DNA of 64,000 bases from assembly GCF_020921035.1 (NCBI RefSeq), contig NC_063152.1, forward strand, positions 24,998,887 to 25,062,886, in the 5' to 3' direction. How positions within the stretch are numbered: the first letter of the stretch is position 1; the number at the start of each line of letters is the position of its first letter. Of the stretch, positions 24,215 to 35,300 are shown in pieces. Origin of the DNA: Rhodamnia argentea. Lineage: Eukaryota; Streptophyta; Magnoliopsida; Myrtales; Myrtaceae. Under the pieces are notes generated by a model, which saw only the letters and a program-made list of their open reading frames with translations, was not told the origin of the DNA and searched no databases. The position numbers and the translations under genes were made by a program.

Positions 24215-24402
24215 GCAAGAACACGTGGACGCGTGGCCAGCCATGTGTCCACACATGGCAATATGAAGGGGCACATGTTACCGCCACATGACACGTGGCG
24301 GATGGTGGCAATGGCGATGCCGCGTGTCACAGCGGCATGACATGTGGTACGCCCTCGTTAATCGGTCATGCTGACTCATCGTCTCTGATTTTTGCTATAA
24401 AC
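24215..24402 (+). promoter_or_regulatory. G-box/ABRE-like cluster with TATA box
   Basis: In under 150 bp there are ACACGTGGAC (24221), GCGTGGCC (24231), the near-perfect palindrome CCATGTGTCCACACATGG (24241-24258), GACACGTGGCG (24290), CCGCGTGTCAC (about 24320) and GACATGTGG (about 24339). A TATA-like 'ctataaacagc' follows at about 24396-24402. Known ABA-responsive plant promoters use CACGTGGC cores with a TATA box at this sort of spacing. No open frame of note lies downstream, so it probably drives a non-coding or retroelement transcript, if anything. Confidence 0.45.
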
Positions 24403-24536
24403 AGCACCTTCCCCATCGGTTTTTGACGATAACAAACACCCTTTTCTCATTCCTCATCGTGCCGTGCCTCACACCTGGCCGACTGCCCACCAAAGCCGTC
24501 ACGCCGAGCTCCTGATCGTTAAAGGTCGGCTTGAAG

Positions 24537-24722
24537 ATAGTGGTGCTACTTGAGTAAATCACGTGGCGCTTCTCATGGTTGTCTTGCGATCGCTTCGTGC
24601 ATAGGACATCAGGTGAGTGAAGTTCTAATTCTTATAGTTTCTAGAGAATGGCTTTAGATTCAAATGTCATTGAGTGATTGATAAATCGTAACATCAGGTT
24701 TGATTCTATTCGACTACATATC
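24537..24722. repeat. 185-bp dispersed repeat, copy 2
   Basis: Nearly identical to 21640-21834, in the same orientation. It lies immediately after the promoter-like segment and would be within its presumed transcript. Confidence 0.8.
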
Positions 24723-25376
24723 ACCGAGTTTTTAAATATGTCATGGATAGAAAAGTCAAAGAAGGTGAGAATACATTACATATGCACCTCATGACATTTC
24801 ATCGTGAGATGAGAGTTATCCCGTCGATGTCTGATGCCAGCAATGCCCCGTGGAGCTGGAAATGGAATTTGGGATACCTTCGATGAGCAGAGAATGCCCC
24901 CGTTGTGCAATCTGAGATGCCTCGGGTGTGAGAAGCCTCGTGATTTTTTCGCGGATGTCTAGTCTGCAACGGACATGGTTACGAATTGTGAGATGAGAGA
25001 AAGCATATGCATACATGATATTTACATCATTGTATATCGATTGCAATGCTTATGTTCTGGAATCATTGATTATTAACTCTTGTGTTAGACCCTTATTCAC
25101 AGAGCTGGTTAAGCTCACCCTCGTGGATTAACTATTTTTTAGATAGCCAGCTAGTGATAGTGGCAGCAAGGAATAGTCCATGGATGTTGGTGGTGAAGAT
25201 GATGCTCGCGGAGGGTGCCATTAGGCCAGGAGTAGTTATCATATCTTGTAATCCTCCCAGCTTAATCTATGTAAAATAAAGGACTAATGTATGTAGCTTA
25301 AATCAGATATGAATAAGAAGTATGTAACAAATTTGCTGAATGATCTTATTGATTTCTATATATGTCTTCTCTAATC

Positions 25377-25672
25377 AGTAAAACCTATAAGGCCTTACCC
25401 ATCTATTAGGTGTGCCTGCTATTTGATATGATTGAGTTGCACTTGTATAATCTGTAAGGCCAACTGATGGCTTTATGTCAATTAGTCTTCCACATGCACC
25501 AATCATATTTTGTACAAAGTAATAAGTAAAACCTATAAGGCCTTACCCATCTATTAGGTGTGCCTGCTATTTGATATGATTGAGTTGCACTTGTATAATC
25601 TGTAAGGCCGACTGATGGCTTTATGTCAATTAGTCTTCCACATGCACCAATCATATTTTGTACAAAGTAATA
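25377..25672. repeat. Tandem repeat, 2 x 148 bp
   Basis: The unit starting AGTAAAACCTATAAGGCC at 25377 repeats at 25525 with only one or two differences ('ggccaactg' against 'ggccgactg'). On the minus strand each unit has an open stretch of about 36 codons (MIGACGRLIDIKPSV...) ending in TGG|GTAAGG, which looks like an exon end. I do not recognise the peptide. The second unit ends at the target site of the Harbinger-like element. Confidence 0.85.
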
Positions 25673-25673
25673 A

Positions 25674-26235
25674 GGCTGCGTTTAATCGTCCATATAAAAC
25701 ACGGGATAAGATATGTTTTATCATATCCCGTGTTTGGTACGTGTCCCGCATATTATAATGTCGGATATAGAGAGGATATAGAAGGGATATAACTTGGATA
25801 AAAAAATTCGAGGAGAGGGGGTAGGATAAGGTCGGATAGGATTTTTCTTATCCGTCATATAAAAGTTAACTTTTAGAATGATAACAACTTTCTTATCTCA
25901 TTTGTTTCTATTTCATTTTATTTTATTTTATTTTTTGCAAAGAGGTTTGAAAATCTAATAAAATGTGTATATTTTCATTTTTTTTGTGTATGAGAATGTT
26001 ATTTTTATCGTAATAAGATCGGAATATTTCATGAGCATCACGTAGGGGCATATATGTCCTTTATATTAATATACGGTTTCTATCAAATGCGGGATAGGAT
26101 AGGATATGTAAGAATATCCGACTTTAAATCTGTAGTTCACCAAACAGTGGATAGAATATGGCCAAATCCCTAGATTTCTTATCCTATCCTATCCAATCCT
26201 ATCCTGACCAGAAATTCCGACGACCAAACGCAACC
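25674..26235. mobile_element. PIF/Harbinger-like MITE with TAA target duplication
   Basis: The left end is GGCTGCGTTTAATCGTC and the right end on the minus strand GGTTGCGTTTGGTCGTC. It is flanked by TAA at 25671-25673 and 26236-26238. The subterminal regions are rich in 'gggataagatatg' and 'tatcctatcc'. At 562 bp it is the shorter sibling of the element at 1208-2314 and lacks its GC-rich cargo. Confidence 0.75.
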
Positions 26236-26238
26236 TAA

Positions 26239-27367
26239 GAGATTAAAGTAGAATGTTGAGGCAAGATTAGCAAGTATTCCCTAAAGTGGTGGCGAAAGTG
26301 GAGCGCCAAATATCACTAGTTTTAAAATAAGTTCTATCAAATTCAATAGTTGCAATAAATTTGAATGTATGCACGCTCAAAAAATTGCAAAATTTATAAC
26401 TAGATCTAGTCTTTCATGAAGTGAATGATCTTAGTCACTTAATTCATGAAAAACGTATCTAATCAATTGATTAATACAAAAAAAAGGCCATTGCTAGTAA
26501 TGCAGATACAGCTATTAAAAAAAAAATTCAAGTTATTTCTCTTTTACATGTAAGAATGGATTTGCCTAGACCAATACATGTTTTTCTTTTGGTTTTGCTA
26601 GGATCGAGTCTTATATTGGGAGGTCTAGGAGTGATATTACTTATAAATCCTATTTATTTTGCCTTTTCCTTGCGATTGGTTCTTGTATGTGTATCCATCA
26701 AAACACCCATTTTGCAGCGGTTGCGGAGCTCCTTATTTAGCAATTAACGTTTTGATTCTATTTGTTGTGAGGTTCATGAATGGTTCGGAGCAGGAAAAAT
26801 TGTTCAAGAAGTCGTAAACTTTTTTGACTTTTGACATTTCAGTTGTAAACCTTTTGCATGTATGTCACCTCGGTCCTTCCAATCAATTTTTAATATCATT
26901 TAGACTTTTACATCATTTTCTTTTCTTTTCTTAGGTCTTGTTTTGGCGGCGGACGGCAAGTTTTCAAATTTTTTCCTTACCGACATGGCTTGCGGCGCTC
27001 TAAGTCAGCATTAAAATCCTAAACCACGGCCATGTCTTCCCTAAATTTAATAGAATCGGGGACAAATCGAGCCATTTCCCACAGGTACTTAAGTGATCAT
27101 TTTTCCTCCGATGTAGCATTCAAGCGATCATTCGAAAAGTTTTGATGTTAAATTGAGCGCCGCACGAAAGTTATGACACTTCTAATGACATTTTCCCTGG
27201 CTTGTCATAAGTTATAGCTTTTTGACCAAAAAGAAAAAATGTTATAGCTTGGCCTTTTTACGGTGGACATTAGTCCAACGACTCCCTTTTCCTAAATTCC
27301 TTGAAAAATATAATTTCATGAGGAAAATTTCATACAAGAGGACGAAATGAGAGTGTTTTTTTTTTTA
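26239..27367. other. Spacer carrying the NUPT
   Basis: Apart from the plastid-derived piece at 26480-26820, no gene is recognised. The bases around 26820-27360 hold only unassigned short frames. Confidence 0.5.
26480..26820 (+). pseudogene. ndhG: Plastid-derived fragment (NUPT) with broken ndhG
   Basis: An ATG at 26556 starts [18 protein letters not shown], followed by [20 protein letters not shown], which is the N-terminus of plastid NDH subunit 6 with a few substitutions. After 'cttgtatgtgtatcc' a short deletion shifts the frame. Beyond it the DNA still matches ndhG (reading for example VLILFVVRFMNGSE). Only about the first half of the gene remains. A single isolated plastid gene piece in nuclear-type DNA indicates organelle-to-nucleus transfer. 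It is not functional. Confidence 0.85.
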
Positions 27368-29035
27368 TAAAAAAAATATGAAGTGGACATTTTCTCAAAT
27401 AAGAGCCTGAAATGGAAAATTTAGTCTCAAATAAGCCCAGCTTACTTTCTAATCAAATCTTAATAGGGTTAGAGGCATTTCCGTCTAAAAACCTTGTTGT
27501 TTCCTTTTTTTTTTTAATCTCTTTCTCTATGTTTTCGTTTCTTTCCTTTTTCTTTCTTCTTCCTTCTTCAGCATCACGCCGAGACCTCCCGCTGCGCCCT
27601 GGACAACCTCCTTCGTGCCCTTCCCCGCCTCAGCTGCGGCAACCCCGCAAGAGCACCTTCGACACACTTCTCACTCGTGTTTGTCGTCTCGGTCGCCTTG
27701 ACGAAGCCCCGCGCAACGTCTCGGTGATCAACAGCTTCCTCTATCGACAGGGTTCACCTCCGACGTGCGGCCTAGCGGTAGCCTAGAACTAGAAGAGGAA
27801 AGACAATGGCTCGACGCCTCGATCTCGAGCTCGAGGATAATTCCTGATCGTGGGATGGAGAGCACCAACGGGACAAGTTTGGTTCCTTTTGTCTTCGCGG
27901 ATCGAAGACTTTGCCCGTCCTTTCCCTCTCGTGCCGCTCCATTAATTTGAGTTTTCAGTCCACAAGCGCACGATCTCATCTCAGCGAATCAACGGCGAAA
28001 TTTCTCCTCGTTCTAGAACCAACCGAGAGAACACTACCTTTCCATTAAAACCTTTGTTCCTTTTTTTTTTTTTTTAACCTTTGTTCCTTTTTCAATCGTG
28101 ATTAGTAAATGGTTGTGGATTGAAAAAAAATTGTGGGTTTTGCAGTGATGGAAATGATGGTTCGGGTTAGTTTAAAAATGGTTAATACCATGAAAAGCCT
28201 TAAATTGATATATCCGTGATAAATTTATCCCAAATTAATATTTTTACGACAAAAAAAATTCCAATTTGATACACCCGTAACAAATTTATTCTCCTTTAAT
28301 TTTCGTTAAATTTTACCGTCAAATTATTAAGTGGATGACTCGTGGAAATTGACCGATATACCAATTTGGTGTTTTTATCCTCCGTTTGCCACGAGTGTAC
28401 CGGTTGGGATTTTTCGTGGCGTTGATCTAATTTAACGGAAGCTAACGGAGGGTAAATTTATCATAGGTGTCTCGGATTGGAGTTTTTGGTTGTCAAAAAA
28501 TTAGTTGAGGTAAACTTATCTCTAGTATGCTAGTTTAAGGCTTTTTGTGGTAAAAAAAAAATTAACTTGGGATAAATTTGTCCCAAATATTTGGTTTATG
28601 AGTTTTCAGGGTATTAGCTCATTTAAAAATGACAGCAGGAAGAATTCGCATGTTCATTTTTTTTTTCTTTCAGGAAATGGGTTCCACTTGTGTTTGCTAT
28701 TCAAATGTTCATCTGAGCTTGGGATTCATTGCCAATTTGCCATGGGCGCGGTGTCTCATTGTTTATTGTGTGTTGGCACATGATTCATTTTAGCAGAAAG
28801 AAGAAAGGAAAATAATGTGAGGTTGGGGAAAGATGAAAGAGAAAATGGAGAGAAAAAAGAATGGGGATAAAGCGAAAAAGATATATTTTTGGACGAAAGT
28901 GCCCTTGATTATATTAAAATATGATTTATAAATAAGTTCGGGTACTTATTTGATATCAAATCTGTATTTGAGGCCCCTTATTTGTAAATAAATTTGTCAT
29001 TTCAAAATCTTATTTGAAATATTTATCCATCTTCT
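27368..29035. mobile_element. Possible gene-capturing foldback (Pack-MULE-like) element
   Basis: The left arm ('cattttctcaaataagagcc', 'gtctcaaataagccc') is complementary in content to the right arm at about 28960-29030 ('gaggccccttatttgtaaat', 'cttatttgaaatatttatcc'). The interior at 27570-28010 is GC-rich and exon-like, with a frame containing STFDTLLTRVCRLGRLDEAP, which resembles a PPR motif only vaguely. A family B MITE is nested at 28180-28621. Exact ends and TSD were not established, so this is a tentative call. Confidence 0.35.
28180..28621. mobile_element. MULE-like foldback MITE (family B) with 9-bp TSD
   Basis: Flanked by TTTAAAAAT (28171-28179 and 28622-28630). The left end is GGTTAATACCATGAAAAGCC and the right end ends GGGTATTAGCTCA. 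The arms share the 'gataaatttgtc' and 'gtttttcgtgg' units with 23404-23925. The element is 442 bp and non-coding. Confidence 0.7.
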
Positions 29036-29597
29036 TTTGAAAAGATGACTCCGCTTGATACTTTCATTCGAAAATTTTTCATTAGTTACGGTCTGTTTAT
29101 AAATCTCAATGAGAACGATGCGTATTTATTTTTTTTTATCGGAGAGATAAATCCGTGGATTTCAATTTTCCACAATTACTATTACCAGCAATTTCTCAAT
29201 ATCAAAAGTTTGTTACTCGAAATCCTATATTTTCCTGGCAAAAGAGAAAAAAAAAAACCTTATATTTTCAGAACAAAAAAAAAAAAAATGGTTAAGGGAG
29301 GAGGCATTATTGGTCGGAAGAAGCAACAATTGTTTATAATAATACTTGCCTCTCTCTTATCTTCACGTCTCAGGCTCCGTCTCCATCGCCCCTGTTGACA
29401 CTCTCCAGCTCCCCTAATTCGAGCCCTAATTTCCCATCATTTTCCCCCAAATTTCGATCGCCGATCGCTCCGTTCTTCCACCGCGATCTCGCCGATCGCC
29501 TACGGAATTCGAGCTCGAATCGGAATCCCCCGAACGACCGGCGACTCGGTGGACGAGGTTGCGACTCGGGCCTTCGGATTAGGGCTTTGGTTGGGGG
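29036..29597 (+). promoter_or_regulatory. LCAT4 upstream region and 5' leader
   Basis: An A/T-rich upstream section with A tracts (about 29249 and 29274) changes to C/T-rich leader sequence from about 29350, typical of a plant 5' UTR. No specific element can be assigned. The ATG at 29598 follows in-frame with the conserved protein. Confidence 0.4.
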
Positions 29598-32309
29598 ATG
29601 GCGGTGTCGCTGGAGGACATCTTGCAGTCCGTGGAGCTTTGGTTGAAGCTGATCAGGAAGCCCCAGCCCTACGTTGACCCGAACCTCGACCCGGTTCTCT
29701 TGGTGCCCGGAGTCGCCGGATCGGTATTGCACGCCGTGGACGGTAGCAACGGCAACGACGAGAGGGTCTGGGTTCGGATTTTCGGCGCTGATCAGAAGTT
29801 CCGCAACAAGCTCTGGTCTCGCTTTGATCCTGCCACCGGTAATTTTGCGCTGTCGATTCATAGTAATGCGTGATTGGGTCCATCGTCGCAAAGTTGTAGT
29901 GTGATTCTTCTTTTTGTGCTTTACATTTTCTGTTTATTTCGAGCCTAAGTGGATGAGCTTGCTTGAGATGTTATTCAATTGAAGTAGTTTGATTGAGTTG
30001 ATTAGAAAAGGAGATGATTATTTTGGTTGGTTCTAGTATTTCTTGTTGCGTTTGGGTTCAGAGAGTTCTCTAGTGTTTCCTATGCTGTGAAATGATTTTT
30101 TCAGCTCATCATAGCTTCCTCTGGCTAGAGCGTGACTGGGAAATGAAGAGTAGAGGATGACTGATATATGGATTAATTACATTAAACTGCTTCGTATACC
30201 TTTAGCTGCTGCTTTAATGGTAATGTCATTATGATGAAAGAATGTGTTGACCTCAGCCCTGATAGATAAGCAAGCCAATGTGAAGTTTCAAATGGTATAC
30301 AGAGCTACGCAGAGTTAGTTTGTGGTTTGTTATTAATATGGCAACTTCAAAGCCAGTACGCATTAGAGAATCAAGAAGCCATTGTGTTATGCTGGGGTTT
30401 TAAGTAGAAACTTACAGGAGAGCATCATTTTCATAAGCTTCTATTCTGGTAGTACTTCATGCAAGATCATTTTATTCCGGTGAGAAGGTGGGTGCTCATG
30501 TTCCGGTATTGTAAAATCTTTTACGTTCTTTTGACTCCTGTTGCTCTTTAGCAGGGACTAAAAAATGAAATATAGCAAGAACTTCATTCTGGATATCCAA
30601 TTTAATGAATAGATTACCTCTGACTTCTTCCATAAGGGATTTGATCTTTGATTAGAGAAATTGACTCTTTCATGTGAACATTCAGTCTTCTATACATTTA
30701 TTGTCTGCTCCTGTTCTCTTATATTCATACATGAAAAGAGAGCATATGTGCTTAGTTGATAGTTTGTATGCTGCATGACATTGTGCATTGTCTAATTCGA
30801 ACATTGGTCGAAGTTGATATATTCTCAGTAGCTGAAATGATTCACTTGTTCTCATCGGCCTGTTATTTTCCCCTCCCTGGAGGATATCTTTCTAATGTAA
30901 TGAAAAAATGTTGTTTAAATAGGTAAGACCGTTTCTTTAGATCCTCAAACAAACATCGTGGTTCCTGAAGACAGATATGGACTGTATGCGATTGATGTTT
31001 TGGACCCTGATATGGTACGTATCATCTCTCAATGAAATGTCTCTTTTACGTTGATTTGAAGTTTAAGATAAATTGACTTTGAGATTACAGCAAGTAGTGC
31101 TTTATAGAATTGGAGTTCCTCTTCATTTTTCTAGCTATCATGGCTATCACTGGATTGCAAATGAAGTTTAAACTATTCAGCAGTATCAATCTGACCTACT
31201 TTGTTTTCGTGCAGGTCATTGGGCGTGATTGTGTATACTATTTCCATGACATGATAGTCGAAATGATCAAATGGGGTTTTCAGGAAGGGAAGACATTGTT
31301 TGGTTTTGGATATGATTTCAGGCAAAGTAACAGGTACATCCATGGCATAGTTCTCCTGTTATAATAGTGTTAGCAGACAGGACCCATCACCAACCAAGGA
31401 AAGAAATTATAACAATACTGTTATCTGCACCATACCTACCATTCTGTCTGCATACACACCTTAAAACACTTCCAATGCAACTAATTACCCCCTCCCCCAA
31501 CACAAATAGTTTCGACACATCATGTTTGAGCTGCAAGTTTAGCCAAAATGCTTTCCACCATTTCTCCAAATGACTTTGACTTTTCAGATGTTGGTGCGAA
31601 ATGGAAGTCATTCTGTGTACTCTATTTGACAGATTGTCTGGGACATTTATATACAAGTCATGTTCTCAAGCCTCTGAATCTTGTTCTATCTCCGCCTGCC
31701 ACCGCATATGTAGAAAAAGTAGATTTGTCATTGGGCTTAGAAGAGGTTAAACAAAATTGTTTGGGGCTTATGGTGTAGTACATGTTCATGCAATTAACTC
31801 TATTGAGAAAAATCATCTGTCATATTGAGTAGCTCGATAATTTATGTGATGCATAGCACCTCTTTACCTCGTTAGACTTTCAAGCTAGCAGCACTTGACA
31901 TGTATATTGTATATTTCAAATCCAGAGGTGTCTTGGACTCTCGTCTTCATGTCGCCGTAGATCCTGCTCTTTATCTGCAGGGAAACTTATGTGATGCGTG
32001 TAGTGTTAAAGTAGTACATTGTTTGTTTGCCTACACCTAATGGCTTAAATTTTTGGGTTGGACCTTTTGGCTTGATAGCATAATCATGCTTCAGTTTCTT
32101 CATGCTCCAATTGATATTTCATATCTTGCATGTTTCTTCTTTGTCTTATCCCCATTCGTCACTATCTCATAAACATGTGGTCTTCCTTCATCTAATGACT
32201 TAGCTTTGGGTTGGACTCTTACATAGTAGTTCAAGATGGGTTGCCATCTATGCTTTATCTAATGACTTTCGCTTTTGGGTTGGACTCTAATATCTAGTAG
32301 TTCAGGATG

Positions 32310-32355
<46 letters not shown>

Positions 32356-35300
32356 TTGTGTGTGTGTGAATGCGGCCGCTAGCATTTCTGGGTTGTTTTA
32401 CTCTTTCTTCAATGTTCAGGTTTCAGGAAACATTGGAGCGTTTGGCTGCAAAGTTGGAATCTGTATATAATGCTGCGGGGGGGAAGAAGATGACCATTAT
32501 CAGTCACTCTATGGGGGGTCTTTTAGTGAAGTGCTTTATGTGCCTGCACAGTGATGTAAGGAGCTAATAAAATTGATCTCTTTTCCTTTTCCTCCCTTTG
32601 TCTCTTTTACCTATTCTCATTTAAATAACTAATACATGCCACTTGACTCTTATGTAGATTTTTGCGAAGTATGTGAAGAATTGGATTGCTATAGCTGCAC
32701 CTTTTCAAGGTAAGAAGCATCTGTAAGAGTTGTAGTGCTTTTTTGTTCATTGCTCTTTGACTAAGCTCATACATCCGTTTCCCTTGTAGATTTTGTTAAT
32801 TAGAAAACTTTTCTACCTTTTCTTTCGACCCATTTTCCTGTGGAAAACACATAGCCTGCTATATATACGGTTTCCCATGTTTTCCATAAAACTGATTGTC
32901 TATCACTGTGAATAAGAAAGCAAGCAAGTAAATTTTTATTAGAAATCTGTAGTTTTTCCCAAAATAGATAATCAAAAGTTCAAGAGTATCTAGTGAACCC
33001 ATCTGTTTTGTAGTGAAAATGTTTCCTGTTAAATAATTAGTCGTGTCCACTTGTCCTATTGTCTAACTTAGGATTTCATTGGCAAAAACTTAACATACTT
33101 TGCATACTTCGTTATCCAAATGTACATGGAGTTAGAATTGGTGTCTTATGAACATTCTGAAAATCTAAATGTTCCAGGTGCCCCCGGATATGTCACATCT
33201 ACCTTTCTGAATGGGATGTCATTTGTGGATGGCTGGGAGCAAAACTTTTTCATTTCAAAGTGGAGCATGCATCAGCTGGTATGCTATCCTTACTGTTAAA
33301 TGCATATGTATCTGCGAAGCACTTCAGTTTTGTCGACCCCTATTTTTTCGAGGTTAGCACAGTATACGGTGTTGATATGGAACTGAAACTGTGTGATCAG
33401 TTCATGGCTGTCCTTTTTCTTTGTTTCACTTTGTAAGCTATCTTTACTGTTGTATGCATATGTATCTGCGAAGCACTTCAGTTTTGTTGACCTCCATTTT
33501 TTCGAGGTTAGCACGGTATATGGTGTTGATATGGAACCGCAAATGTGTGATCAGTTCATGGCTGTCCTTTTTCTTTATTTCACTTTGTAAGCTCGGAGTG
33601 AACGATGAAAAGTGCATTTTGGCTAGCATAGACACCTTATATTTGCCTAACCAATACGTAGAGATAAATATACAAAAGCATACCTAAATACTGCCAAAGC
33701 ATTTTTTTTTCCTAATTTGCAGCCGGATAATGAGAAATCAATTATTGTGTGCTTGACTTATAGTTCGTTTGATAATTTTATGAAGTGCTGCAAATTAAAA
33801 GAGAATTCAGAATTTCATTGCTTTTGACGGGGGCGCCTTCATTCTATATATGAGTTCTTTCAAATTTCTCATCACTTTTTGTGGATTAGCATCTAGAGGT
33901 CCTTTAATGGGTTGTGTAGTGATCCTCAGAATACTAATGATACATAGAAGGATACCTATGTGTACCGTGTTTGATTTTTATAATGTGTGAAGAACGGTTA
34001 ATGTTGGAGTCAGCAGGAATCACTAAGTAGGAGATGGCCTACTTAAAGTTGCTGACTGAAACGTGTTAGTTTTAATTTCTTGACAGACAAGTCCAAATGT
34101 TCGTGGTGTTATCACAATTTTATTAGTCCATACAATAGTTAGGTTATACTTTGTCATGATTACCATGAGGAAACACACTGGACCAAGTACTACTGGTACA
34201 TATGTGATTTGGGTTGAAGTAGCTGCTGTTGGTTATTTGCTTTCCATGTCATCTGCCAAACCTGACAAACCCAACACCACCCCCCCCCACCAACCCCCAA
34301 ATCCCCCCAACCACACAACCAAAAAAAAAAAAAAAACTGTGCACCTTCTTTCCCTACTTATATTTTCGCACACATGAACATTGTCTGAACATGTGCTTGC
34401 TCATGAAAACTTGTATGCATGCACCTTCATCTACTTTTATCCACTTACCTGTTTGTATGCCTGGAATTGCTGAAAACATATGTACTAACATGCTGTGGCT
34501 GTTGACATCAGCTGATTGAATGCCCATCAATCTATGAATTGATGGCATGTCCAAACTTTAACTGGCAACATGCCCCGATGTTAGAGATCTGGAGGAAGAA
34601 ACTTGATGATTGTGGTGATACCCGTATGATCCTCGAGTCTTACACCCCTTCTGAGAGTGTAAATATATTCTCTGAAGCACTTTCAAGTAATACGGTAAGC
34701 TATGCATTAAGCTATGCATTTCTTGTTCTGTCTGGCTGAAATACTGCCAATTCTATCTTCGGAATGCGCTGTCCTCCTTTAAGTACAGTGGGATTTGTTT
34801 ATAAAGGGCTAAAGTCTTAAAACAATGTGAGTACTGAACTGCTAAGATATCCGAGATCTCATTTTTTAGCGTTTCAACTTTGAAATTTTGGTGTCTGCTC
34901 TCCAGATGCTACTAAACATAACTCAGTGTTAATATTTCATTTGTCTAAAGAACCCTTTCTGCAATTGCTCTTTTTTTTTTTTTATATCCGCGATATATTT
35001 TCGTAAATGGCAGTTAGGCATAAGGTGTTTCGCAGTTCTTCTTTGGGTCTGCCTTGGTATAGGTCCATTTGGTTTTTAATTCATTTTACCCACATACCAA
35101 GTTGAGCCTGGACACTGTGTTAGGTTCGCTTTTAAGAAGAGAATGGTTCTCTTTTTCTCATGACGCGTCATTTTCTCTTCAGGGCTAATATCATCCAATA
35201 TTTTCGTCCAACATGAGCTACCATCTACTTCATTTTGTCTGTGAACTAATGAATTTTTTTGGACTCATTAACAGGTTGACTATAATGGTGAGAGCATTCC

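Larger units (their letters stand above)
24030..25376 (+). repeat. Possible solo LTR or retroelement remnant
   Basis: The segment begins TGTAATGATCCAAG, resembling LTR starts of Ty3/gypsy elements. It has a promoter-like region (G-box cluster then 'ctataaacagc' near 24398), no gene behind it, and an internal 185-bp piece (24537-24722) repeated at 21640. No primer-binding site, polymerase frame or clean 5-bp target duplication was found, so both the class and the ends are uncertain. Confidence 0.35.

Noticed and set aside
27412..27786. 124-codon plus frame with a PPR-like stretch
   Set aside because: Only one vague PPR-like motif is present, in a repeat-rich setting; kept only as cargo of the possible Pack-MULE.
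32373..32380. GCGGCCGC site in an LCAT4 intron
   Set aside because: A single rare-cutter site is not evidence of a vector; the flanking sequence is ordinary intron.
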